From assembly GCF_003597395.2 (NCBI RefSeq), contig NC_133770.1, positions 207,566,088-207,630,087 on the forward strand: a stretch of 64,000 bases of DNA. The letters are read 5' to 3'. A program made the translations under genes and the position numbers. Below, in pieces: positions 24,156-34,239 of this stretch (the first letter of the stretch is position 1; each line of letters opens with the position of its first letter). Origin of the DNA: Chelonoidis abingdonii (Eukaryota; Chordata; Testudines; Testudinidae). Under the pieces are notes generated by a model that was given only the letters and a program-made list of their open reading frames with translations, did not search any database and had not been told where the DNA came from.

Positions 24156-24336
24156 AGACAGGGTTGGTGAGGTACTATCTTTATTGAACCAACTTCTGTT
24201 GGTGAGAGACACAAGATTTTGCACTTACACAGGGCTCTTCTTAAGATTTGGGAAAGTTGGTCCAGTAAAAACGTATTACCTCAGGCACTTTGTCTCTCTA
24301 ATATCCTGAGACCAACATGGCTACAACAACACTGCA
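24156..24336 (+). mobile_element. Fold-back Penelope-like copy 3 (second subfamily)
   Basis: The left arm 24156-24194 ('ggtactatctttattgaacc') pairs as a degenerate inverted repeat with 24254-24295 ('ggtccagtaaaaacgtatta'). Only the right side continues into a tail, 'aacatggctacaacaacac'. The loop holds a decayed minus-strand hammerhead core. The layout matches the fold-back copies at 9938 and 28646 but the sequence subfamily is different. No target duplication is seen. Confidence 0.65.
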
Positions 24337-24339
24337 TAT

Positions 24340-25055
24340 ATGAAATACTTTGTCTGGTCTGCAATTTTTTCATTTTTACCGCTCACTTCTCTTTCCAGAT
24401 AGTTAATAAATGTATTAAATACTGGACATTGAGGCACCCCACTGTATACCTTTTTCCATGCTAAAACGAGACATTTAGACCTATTCTGTTTTCTATCGTA
24501 GTTTTTGACTCACAACAATAATGATACATAAGACAAAGCACTAAGCTTTAAATATTTTCTTTTATGTACATTACTGGTGCAATTTATAGGCTGATTTTTC
24601 TTTTCTATTTGATAATTTACTCAACATGCATAATTGCACTTCTTATGTTTGTGACATTTTCTGATAATTTGTGTACAACAAGACTATACCGCTTTTTGTT
24701 ATTGTGTTCCTGTACCTCCTTAAATAAAGAGAAGATATAAAAGTTAAAGAATTTACAACAAACAGCTGGGGTTTCAAAAAATGTCAAAGGGAGACCTCAA
24801 AAAGGCCGAAGTAGGGATGAGATCCTCATCCTCACTCTGGCCCCTTTACACTATATAAAAAGGACTGGAACAGTAAGAAGAGGCCTCTAAATATCACACT
24901 TCCACCTGCAAGAGGATTCTCCTAGGACAGAAAAGGTGGAAGACAGCCATAAGGCTGACTTAGGAGGATGGCAAAGCCCTGGCATGGGGCACGTCAAGGC
25001 AGGATGGGTGTGTTTGGACCATAGTGCTGAAGTCCATTGAGCAGTTCTGAAAGGC
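24340..25055. other. Unassigned stretch
   Basis: No repeat family or exon is recognised. Confidence 0.4.
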
Positions 25056-25057
25056 TG

Positions 25058-25437
25058 CTTTCAGAGTAGCAGCCGTGTTAGTCTGTATCCGCAAAAAGAA
25101 CAGGAGTACTTGTGGCACCTTAGAGACTAACAAATTTGTTTGAGCATAAGCTTTCGTGGGCTACATCCCACTTCATTGGATGCACGTAGTGGAAAATACA
25201 GTAGAAAGATATACACACACACAGAGAACATGAAACAATGGGTGTTACCATACACACTATAAGGAGAGTGATCAGTTAAGGTGAGCTATTATCAGTAGGA
25301 GAGAAAAAGAACTATTTGCAGTGGCAATGAAAATGGCCCATTTCCAGCAACTGACAAGGAGAGGTAAGGAACTGTAGGGGGCAGGACATGGGGAAATAGT
25401 TTTACTTTGTGTAATGGCCCATTCAGGGTACTTCTGC
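25058..25437 (-). mobile_element. Penelope-like terminal repeat with tail
   Basis: On the + strand it starts with the tail 'agcagccgtgttagtctg', then 'cttgtggcaccttagagac', then 3' UTR sequence up to about 25437. On the minus strand the hammerhead-like core keeps the helix II, GAAA and 'GCTTATGCTC' parts, but CTGATGA has decayed to CCAATGA. A short CA run lies at 25211-25221. It is 5'-truncated before the coding region. Confidence 0.82.
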
Positions 25438-25689
25438 ATGTGTCTGTGGCGGTGAGTAGAGTACATACCAATGCAGCCCCCCAAGTACAGGTACAAATAG
25501 CAGTGTAGCCAGTGGGGCACAACTTAGGCAAGTAGAGTAAAGATATGCCTAAAAGGTGTAAGTATGAAATGCGAGTGCCTATCCTACTTGGCTCTCTATT
25601 TGCCCAACCTGTGCCTCCCCATCTAAACAGATGTTTTTAGCAGTGTAGTGCCCTGCTGCCATCCTGCAATTAGAGTCTTTTGCTGCTGC

Positions 25690-25710
25690 AAGGGGAAAAA
25701 AAAAAAAAAA
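25690..25710 (+). repeat. A-rich homopolymer run
   Basis: A run of about 17 A residues follows GGGG. It could be the decayed tail of a retroposed copy or plain simple sequence. Confidence 0.7.
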
Positions 25711-25899
25711 AGTCCCCCAAGGGGAAGGCAGTGGGGAATGACTCCTGCAGCTTCTTGCTGCTGGTGCCTTTTCCTGCTTTAGGGGAAAACAAGAGTTTAT
25801 CATGGCAGTCGTCACTGGATTGTGAGATAGATCTTTAAACTTACTTTGAGAACACAAGGTACCTTAGGTTAGTACTCCATGACATATTTTTACTCAGAT

Positions 25900-25990
25900 G
25901 TGGCACAGTACCACCTTTGGCAGTATTTCTATCAAATCTCTAAAGCTAAGCAAAGCTGAACCTGGTTACTAATTGGAGTGGACACTAACT
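25900..25990 (+). mobile_element. 5S-rRNA-like SINE fragment
   Basis: 'ggcacagtaccacc' followed by 'atcaaatctctaaagctaag' and 'gaacctggttact' tracks the 5S rRNA order CCATACCACC, GATCTC.GAAGCTAAGC, GGGCCTGGTTAGTA with substitutions. The internal control region is degraded, so this is not a functional 5S gene. A 5S-headed SINE such as AmnSINE1, or a 5S pseudogene, is the likely source. Confidence 0.6.
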
Positions 25991-25994
25991 AAGT

Positions 25995-28630
25995 GTCCTT
26001 TAACTAAAATGTAAAGTTAAGCCTCTGCCCATTCCTGGTCATAGATGATTCCATGTAGCTTTTGTTGACACCTGGCTGAGGCATCACTTTGCCTTTGTCT
26101 CAGAGAAACTGGTTTGTGCCTGCTTTTCTAAACTTGGAATGTCTCTGTTATGATATACAGTAGAATTTTATAACTTTACATACAGTATTGCCTACATATT
26201 TTACCGGAACAATAATGATCAGCAAATTATACATTTCAAATGATACCTCACAAGGTATATTTTGTACACATTTTATAGTTTTGTAAAAAGAGGTAAACAT
26301 AGGGATAAAGACCGTCATAGTGAGCTGTATAAATATATTTCATATAAAAAAAACCCCTAGCATTACTGTAACACTAAATCTGGGTAATTCTGCATTCAAA
26401 TCAACCTTAATTCTGCTCCCCTTTATTTATGCCCTAAAATATAGTGTGTGAAATTTACAATACAAAAGGAAATTTCTTTTATAAAAGTTTATATGGAAAA
26501 GTGTATAAGCACACAGTCTTAAGGTTTTGCTTGATTTTGTAAATCTTAAGATCTATAAAACAAGGCAAATTTGAAAAGGCATTTGTTGCTGGAAAGTTGA
26601 ATAAAAGGAAAAGAGGGTTACAGTGGTTTATTGTTTAAGAATATCTCAAAATGTAGATTGGCTTAAACTCCTGCCAGAGTTTAGATGATCCATGTCTTAA
26701 TGGCTTCAAGCATCCCCCATTCTGAACTGTTTTAGCTGTTTAAAATCACATCAGAATCACAAGTCCTACTATGCACAAACCTGATTTCCTACTTTAAATG
26801 CTCACATTCCCTCCCTTCCCAAACATGACATTTCTTAGATTTCAACAAGCACTACAAAAAGTCAGATATTAGCTAAATTGACTCAGTACCTTGAGTCCTG
26901 TCAGCATAAAATTTGACAGGACTGCATTTAAAAAAAAGTCTTCCATATGCAGAACTCAAATTGTTGAACCAGTCTTGCTCCAAAAATTATCTCTAGTCAG
27001 AGCTAAGCATGGAAAATTTAATTCCAAAAGGAATCTGTTTCAGGAGAATATAAAACTGCTAAAAAAAGAATTACGATTGAAGAAAAATGTTATATAAAAT
27101 GCTATAAAATCTGTTGGGATAGATAATATTTATCTAAGAAGAGATTACATTTTCTATTCCTCTCCTACCCCACCTTTGTTATTCCCCATCTTAGACTGAG
27201 TTCTTTGGCGTAGGAGCAGCCTCTTGGAAAGCACCTTGTACACTGTGGGCATGATTGTAATCCTAATAACAACAAATATCTGGTGAACAAGCAGCATGTT
27301 CTTCATGCTATCTAAGTAATGTACACATTCTTTAGCCTGCTGCTTTACCACAGTGTTGTATCCCGGATACAAACAACAACAGGGTGACTATTATCAGGGA
27401 TAGCATAACGTATGAAATACAGTAAAGATGTTTGCTGTTAAACTATAAAAGTTTTCTAGACCATCAATACTACAATTACATAATTGAAATTGTTCTGATG
27501 TTCTTAATAATAACATGTATTGTTAAAAACCAGTAAGTCCTCTGGTTGCAATGAAATTCAAATCAGTCATAAACACAGATTCTCAGCCAGGTAAGGAAAA
27601 ATGTCAGCTCTCATCCTTGAGATGGTGATGGACAATAACTGAACTTTTGGGTAGTGTTGCTGCTGCTTAGAAGCAATAGCTGGACAACATATCTCTTTCA
27701 ATCTCTGTAAGGCTTCAGGAGATTCCTTTCATTAAGTCTATGCTTCCTATTGGTTTCATTTTTAATACATCTGTCTTCTGTAATATAACCACTATATTCT
27801 CCCATGATGTATCTTTCTCCCATAATCTTTTATGATAGAGTCAAATTCTGTTTCCAAATTAAAATATGGGTTGATAATCTTGTTTTGTCTACTCGAGGCC
27901 AGTTTTAACTCCGTACCCTCTCTTTTTTATATTCTCCAGTTACAGCTCATTTTTGTACTTTCTTTCCCATACATTCCAGAAAAGAAACAGTTTCCAGTTC
28001 CCAAACAGTTTTTATGCTACTGTAAAAGGAGCAAGTAACTCCATAGCCCTGTACAGTTCTTGAGGTGGTCTTTTTGCCAACTTCTTTCCCAACTCTCGCA
28101 GAACATGACATTCTTGATGTCAACAGAAGTTCATTTTGATAACCAGCACACTTAAGACACGGAATGCCTATTAGGAAATTACATATACAAGATATGTAAT
28201 AATAAATATTCCAATGTGATCATCTTAATCCAGTTTCTTGAATCACTGCATGAAATGGAGGGGTTTTTGTTTTGCTTTTAATTAGCACTTTTCATCGTAT
28301 GGAGTTACTATCTTTGTGTAATACCAGCAATGACCTCACAAGGAATATTGAATCCAAAAGAGCCATTACAGTCTAGTGGATCAATGATCCATGAACTAAA
28401 AAGGTCTCAGCAGCTCATTTGTGCTGCAGCCATTATAGCCTTCTGGGTCAATGATTCACTAAAAAATTTCTCAAGTGGGTCTCTGCATGATAAATTGTGC
28501 AAGTCCTGAGTGACAAGAATCCAAATTTGGATTAAGAGTTTATTCAAATGTATTTTTGTATTCATTTACATCGAAGAAAGGAAGGCTACAGACGATTGTT
28601 TTGAGGATCAACTAATAAATACATAAAAAT
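25995..28630. other. Unassigned AT-rich stretch
   Basis: No repeat family is recognised. The 68-codon frame at 26891-27097 is lysine-rich, which AT-rich sequence gives by chance, and no splice or start evidence supports it. Confidence 0.4.
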
Positions 28631-28645
28631 TGCTAATTCAAATAA

Positions 28646-28841
28646 AAGCAGCAGAGAATCCTGTGGCACCTTATAGACTAACAGACGTTTTGGAGCATGA
28701 GCTTTCGTGCAGGCGCATCTGACGAAGTGGGTATTCACCCACGAAAGCTCATGCTCCAAAACGTCTGTTAGTCTATAAGGTGCCACAGGATTCTCTGCTG
28801 CTTTTACAGATCCATACTAACACGGCTACCCCTCTGATACT
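28646..28841 (+). mobile_element. Fold-back Penelope-like copy 2, perfect 66-bp arms
   Basis: The left arm 28644-28709 and right arm 28740-28805 are perfect reverse complements over 66 bp around a 30-nt loop. Only the right arm continues into the tail 'actaacacggctacccctc'. A complete hammerhead-type core lies on the + strand: CTGACGA (28719-28725), a GTGGGT and ACCCAC helix II, GAAA (28743-28746), a GC-TCAT-GC helix III (28747-28754), and TC before the expected cleavage point at 28756. Identical 12-bp duplications 'taattcaaataa' flank it (28634-28645 and 28842-28853). The arm identity implies recent insertion or strong pairing constraint. Confidence 0.85.
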
Positions 28842-28859
28842 TAATTCAAATAATAAATT

Positions 28860-29590
28860 TTGATCAGCAAAAATCACATTTCAAAGGAAAACAACATTTA
28901 TTTGAACTTCACTGAATTATTTCACTTAAAACATTCTTCCTAGAGCTGCCAAATGGCTCATTTTAGTGAAAAAGTCAATTGTTGAAATAACAGTAAAAAA
29001 TATTTTCATTTTTGAATAGTTAATCTTTAGCAAACATTGTGATTCCTAAAGGTGAACCACAAAGGACTGTTCCTCCCCTTAAATCCCCAAACTCTTTTGC
29101 AAGTTTCCAAAAGAAAGGAAACGATAAGAAAAATACCAAATAAATACAGTAGTTTAACATAATCTCAGACAACATTATCTGCTCAAGATTGCAAGATATA
29201 TTGCCTGCAGCCTTTCCTTATACAGTAAGCACCATCACAACTGCCATAAGCCAATATTTGAAAACCCACATTTCAGTCTCATTCCCTTTATATATATTTG
29301 CAATTTCACTCTGAGAGTGTGTGCCACTTCCAATAAATCCACCAGCCTACTGACACTGTATATTTTACTACAAGGAGACAATTACTATAGTAAAACAGTG
29401 CTTAAAAGCACCAGTTTCCCTACAGTGAGGGCTATCACAGCATACAGCTAGACTTCAAAAAGTGTGTTAACTCAGGTTAGATAACTTAGGTCAAAATGAA
29501 AGCGAAGATATGGCAATTTATCTTTAAATTTGAATTAGCAGCTTTAGTTCAAGCCTATAGGTAGAACAGTGTGTTTTTACAAACACAAAA
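28860..29590. other. Unassigned stretch
   Basis: No family or exon is recognised. Confidence 0.4.
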
Positions 29591-29940
29591 CAAAACAAGA
29601 AAAAAAACTCTCCCCTCAGTGACTGCTCCCATTCCTCAGGGCTGGGCCCTGCTCCCACTCTGAGCATTGTGAATCAACGCACAGGGTCACAAGCACCACT
29701 TACTCAAATTTGGCCCAGCTGTCCCTCCGTTGTTATGAATGGTGCTGTAACACCATGCATCAGTAGCCACCCAGCCTACTCCTGCAGCACAGGAGCCACT
29801 ACTGCACGTGCGTGTATATGAGCGGGGGTGCACCCTTATTCTGCTACACTCCCCATCCAGGGTCTTTCAACCTCTAGGGACAGGACCCAACCTCCCCTAT
29901 GTAAAATAAAACAAGCAATTATTTAAAAAAAAAAAAAAAA
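29590..29940 (+). repeat. Possible retroposed sequence ending in poly-A
   Basis: A GC-richer block ends with 'atgtaaaataaaacaagc' and then a run of 16 or so A residues at about 29924-29940. That resembles the 3' end of a reverse-transcribed copy. I do not recognise the source, and no target duplication was found. Confidence 0.3.
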
Positions 29941-29941
29941 G

Positions 29942-31010
29942 TCACAAGGATCTATCTATTGGGTATACCTGGCAAACCACTGAGTCTACTGAAAACCAGT
30001 CTGTAATACAACCATTGACCCTTACACAGCTCAATTTCCTCGTAGTATCCTCCACCAGGCACACTAAGTCCTCAGGCAGCCCATATGGACATAGCAGTAT
30101 CCACAATTTCAGTCGAATAAGGGGCATGCCAGAGATGCATTCTCTCACCTACTTTGTTTAATGTTGTAACAGATTATCTGACAACAATGCTGACTGAAGA
30201 CCACTAGGAGGTATGAAATATAAAAAAGATTCATATTTAGAGGATCTTGATGTTGTTTTACTTGGAGAGCTTACTGTCTAACTACAGCTAATGCTGGAAG
30301 AGCTGCAACAAACTGCAGAAACTGTGGGTCTTAAAATCAGTGGTGATAAAACCAAAGCTATGCATGCCTCCCATAAAATGAAAATGAATGAATGAATGTA
30401 GATGGCAATGACATTGAATGGGTGAACATTTTATCTATCTGGGTAATACGTTGACAGCAGGAGGTTCTACAACCAAAGTCACAAATTGGATTGGCCTTGC
30501 TTAAAAGGCATTTCAGCATCTTCAAAGGCCTCTGTTTTGATGGCAGAATGTCTGTGTGACAACTGAGATATGAGTGTTCAACACGATAGTGATGACAATC
30601 CTGCTATATGGAGCAGACACAGGACATTGAAACAGTTTTCAAATGAAAAGTTATGGTGTATTCTTAACATCCACTGGTTTCATTTTGTCACAAATGAAGA
30701 GATATTTAGACGATCCCTGCAAGATGCAATCTTGCATCAGTTGAGAACAAGATAACTGCAATGGTGGGGTCACAACCAACGTGCAGAAGAAGATATACTT
30801 TACACATATACTTTAAAGAGCTGAAATTGAAGGAAGCAGAACACAAGGCCATCCATGGATGAGGTAGGAAGATGCAATTTAGAGGAATTTAAGAAGCCTA
30901 AATCCTCTTATACTGACTCTTCCCAAAGGAAGATGCACAAGCGTCTGTTCAAGATGGAAGTCCATGCTAGCACGTAGAATCTGCTGCTACCTACAAGGCA
31001 GCCTGAGATT
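29942..31010 (+). mobile_element. Non-LTR retrotransposon RT remnant with inverted 5' segment
   Basis: From about 30131 the + strand encodes the second half of a reverse transcriptase: 'CILSPTLFNVVTDYL', a 'TAETVGLKISGDKTKAM' segment near 30316-30366, then 'ILLYGAD' near 30597-30617. The segment just upstream in the protein lies on the minus strand at 30148-29942 ('LCPYGLPEDLVCLVEDTT' to 'ITDWFSVDSVVCQ'). It ends at the residue preceding the + strand part. This is the 5'-inversion typical of twin priming. The family is an RTE/R4-like LINE by motif spacing, which is uncertain. Stops and frameshifts are frequent. Confidence 0.7.
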
Positions 31011-31044
31011 GAAGTCAAGCTGCTAACCCAAGGTAAAAACATAA

Positions 31045-31620
31045 TTGCCATGTCTTCACTATTATTTTAACCTGAGTTACTTAATATGGGTTAGCTAACC
31101 CAAGGTAAGAACACACTTTTCTGTGGTGGGGGCAGTTCTGATTTATTCATCATCCTAACTGAAGAATATACAAGAGACTTACCTGATAAAAGAAACTTCT
31201 ATTACCTAAAAACAGATTTGAAGAGAGTTACAGTCTGGGAAAGATTTATCCATACGTCGCAATGGAAAAATAGTAACTCATGGAAAAGACACAGGTGTGC
31301 TATGTCAGCATGGGACACTATGAGGCTTAGAAAGTGAAGAATTCGCTGAACAGAAATCTCTGGATTCTGGTAACAGCGTAGCATTTCTCATTTTCAGGTT
31401 ATTTACCAAACCTCTGTTGATCAGGATCATCGCTGTAGTTAATCCAACCCTTCAAGAACAAGCAGCGAGGTTAACAGAATAATTAGTCCATCAACCTAAT
31501 GTGTCTATAATGTTGTTTACATCAGCTTAACTACTTTGCTCATGAGTGTCAATTGTTCACACCCCTGAGCATTATAGCTAGGTCAACCTAAGTTTTAGGT
31601 ATAGAGCAGACCTCAGGAAT
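31045..31620. repeat. Possible MITE fragments
   Basis: A short palindrome 'tgggttagctaaccca' sits at about 31086. 'tcaacctaatgtgtctata' and 'ggtcaacctaagttttagg' bracket about 110 bp at 31490-31610 and resemble decayed ends of 'GTCTACA'-type turtle MITEs. Boundaries and target duplications could not be set. Confidence 0.3.
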
Positions 31621-32027
31621 TCAACCTAGATATGCTTCCTAGTTTGTTTGTTTGTTTTTTGTTTTTTTTAAAGATACCTTTAACAGCGAACCATCTAAAC
31701 AATATATTCTCCAAACCAGGAGCTGGCACTAGTACATCTATTATTTGGGGAAATACTTTGGGAATCTTTGGGAGCTGCATCATGCTGTATGAGAACAATT
31801 TTCAATAATTTGAGAAATAATGTTTCTAATAAGGAACTTAAGTAAAACTGTCTCATATTAGTGTCTTTATATAAAATTTGAGGCAAACTCTATAGGTTCT
31901 CTTTCCTTCATGATACTACTACTCATAGCCTACAAAATTTTCCAAAATATTTCAATAATGTAAAGTCAGACTGTGTGTTTTCCATTTTAATAGGATTTTT
32001 AGATTTGTTCTCTGTTTTAGATTCAAA

Positions 32028-32498
32028 AGATTCAAAGGCCACAAGGGACCATTGTGATCATCTAGTGTGACCTCTTATGTAACCAGTGCTTAATTTGTTC
32101 CAGGGCTGAGCCCTGGTACCCCTACGCTTGGCAGTTCATTGCCCCAGCACCTCTGGACTTTCTGCACCAGTTGTGACAGTAAAGAAGACTGTTTGAGCCC
32201 CGGCACCTAATTGCTTGAGCCCCCAGTACCTTCTTCGTTACAAATTAAGCACTGTATGTAACAAAAGCCATAGAACTTTCCCAAATTAATTCCTAGAGCA
32301 CATATTTTTAGAAAAAATATCCAATTTTGATTAAAATATTGCTGGTGTGGGAGAATACACCACAACCCTCGGTAAATTGTTCCAGTGGTTAATTACCATC
32401 ACTTAAAATTTATAAATTATTTACAGTCTAAATTTGTCTAGCTTCAACTTTCAGCCCCTGCATGGTGTTACACTCTTTCTCTGCTACACTGAAGAGCC
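32028..32498 (-). mobile_element. CR1 LINE 3' end, split by a small hAT
   Basis: On the + strand it starts 'agattcaaaggccacaag', then 'gatcatctagtgtgacctc'. It resumes after the insertion with 'gccatagaactttcccaaa' and ends near 'ctgaagagccctcagtg'. This is the reverse complement of a CR1 3' region. Removing 32084-32262 restores continuity. Confidence 0.85.
32084..32254. mobile_element. 171-bp hAT MITE with perfect ends
   Basis: Perfect 15-bp terminal inverted repeats (CAGTGCTTAATTTGT and ACAAATTAAGCACTG) are flanked by identical 8-bp duplications 'tatgtaac' at 32076-32083 and 32255-32262. It is non-coding. The 8-bp duplication places it in hAT. It lies inside a CR1, so it is younger than that copy. 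Confidence 0.95.
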
Positions 32499-33305
32499 CT
32501 CAGTGTGAAAGGTTAATGAACAGGAAAATTAAAATGTGTGAAGTTAGTCTTCTCTAAATAGCATCAGACTCAAAGTCTTGAGGATTGATGAGAAGAGCAT
32601 GGAGAAGCCATTATTTCACATGCCTTGGAAGGAGAGATGGAATTTTGGAAAAGATTGAGAGATCTCTATCACTCCTATTCCTTATAAAAGTGTTGTTAAT
32701 TGTTTTTTTGTCCAATTTTATCTTATTTATAGGAAAGAAGTTGAAGGCTCAACTCAACTTTTGCTTGCCCTTCCTTTAATATGGCTGCAGAAGACAAGTG
32801 TCTAGCTATCCAGAGTCCAATTTTAAAGGCCCCCAAACGGTAACTGGCGTACCTTGTAACCACAATAAGCAGGACAAGTGCAGGCTGCATAGAGGGAGGC
32901 TAGCCCAGACATAAGAGCGACTCTGCTTCTTTAGTGGTATAGAACCCAAAGGCAAAAGGGAAGAAAAATAATAAATTTTCTTCAGAACTTTATCCCAGTA
33001 TCTGACAGAAAAGGTAAGGGTCGAAAAGAAAAAAGAAGCTGCCACCTGAATCAGAGGTGGAAGGGTCACCTGACTAGATCAATCTCCAGAACATCACAGT
33101 GAAGTCAGTCTGGAAGTCATTATAAAAAGTAGCTTTATACTCTTCTCATTTAACCACTGTAAGTAAGATCAGAAGTAAATCAGAATGCCAGTTTCCCCAC
33201 TAGTTTCATAGAGTTGGCTCAGAATCACGAGCATCATTGTAATTAGAAAGGATATTTTATTAAGAGGCAATTCTTACAATCAATGTAAAAACTACACCAT
33301 TAATA

Positions 33306-33466
33306 AAAACGAGGAGCCCAGTAGCACCTTAAAGACTAACAGGTTTATTTGGGCATAAGCTTTCGTGGGTAACCCCCACACACACTTCTTCAGATGCATG
33401 GAGTGAAAATTACAGATATAGGCATAAATATACTGGCACATGAAGAGAAGGGAGTTACCTGAGGTT
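33306..33466 (-). mobile_element. Penelope-like terminal repeat fragment
   Basis: On the + strand 'aacgaggagcccagtagcac' and 'cttaaagactaac' open the copy. The minus strand has the hammerhead-type order CTGAAGA, an enlarged helix II loop with ACCCAC, GAAA, then GCTTAT. The tail and coding region are absent. Confidence 0.78.
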
Positions 33467-33469
33467 ACC

Positions 33470-34235
33470 TCAGAGGTGAAAGTAAGCTGGTCCAGTCCGG
33501 TACGCCATGCCGGACCGGCTTCTCCGGCAATGATTTAAAGGATCCAGAGCTCCAGCCACTGAAGGAAGCCCTGGGCCCTTTAAATCACTGCTGAAGCTCC
33601 AGCAGCCGGGCTTGGGTGGGCATTTAAAGGGCCTGGATCTTTGGCAGCTGCAGGGAGCCCAGGACCCTTTAAATCGCCGCCCAAGCCCTGCCGCTACTGG
33701 GGTAACGGCGGCAGGGCTCCAGCAGTGCTTTAAAGGGGCCTGGGGTGGGGAGCCCCAGGCGGCACTCAGGGACAGGGAGCAGAGGGTGGGTGAATGGAGT
33801 GGCAGCTCTGGGGAGCCGTCAGGGGATGGGGTTGGATAAGTGTGGGAGTCCTGGGGGTCCTGTCAGGGGGTGGGAGTGTGGATAGGAGTCAGGGACGGGG
33901 AACAGGGAGAGCTGGATAGGTGTGGGGTTCCGGGGGGCCTGCGAAGGGCAGGGTGTGGAGAGGGGTCAGTGCAGTCAGGGGACTGGGAGCAGGTGAGTTG
34001 GATAGGGGCAGGTGCTCCCAAGAGGGGGTGGTTAGAGGACAAGGAGTGGGGGGGGGGTTGGATGGGTCAGTGGTTCTGAGGGGGGCAGTCAGGGGGTGGG
34101 AAGTGGGAGGTTCAGATAGGGGGCAGGGGCCAGGCTGTTTGGGGAGGCACTGTCTTCCCTACCCGGCCCTCCACACAGCTTTGCAACCCCAATGTGGCCC
34201 TTGGGCCAAAAAGTTTGCCCACCCCTGGCCTACAT
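33470..34235. repeat. GC-rich repeat with degenerate minisatellite and hAT-like end
   Basis: The left part (33481-33720) has CpG-containing palindromic words around 'gtacgccatgccggacc' and repeats of 'ctttaaatc'. The middle (about 33720-34140) is a G-rich degenerate tandem array built on 'gttggata', 'gggggtggg' and 'gtcagggg' words. The right end 'ccaaaaagtttgcccaccc' plus 'ctg' matches a hAT-type terminus. Overlapping long frames here (33612-34237) reflect G-richness. No target duplication was confirmed. Confidence 0.65.
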
Positions 34236-34239
34236 AGAG

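Noticed and set aside
25900..25990. Functional 5S rRNA gene
   Set aside because: Too many substitutions in the internal promoter and no complete 120-bp gene.
33612..34237. Overlapping glycine- and tryptophan-rich frames
   Set aside because: G-rich degenerate tandem repeat with no domain or start context.
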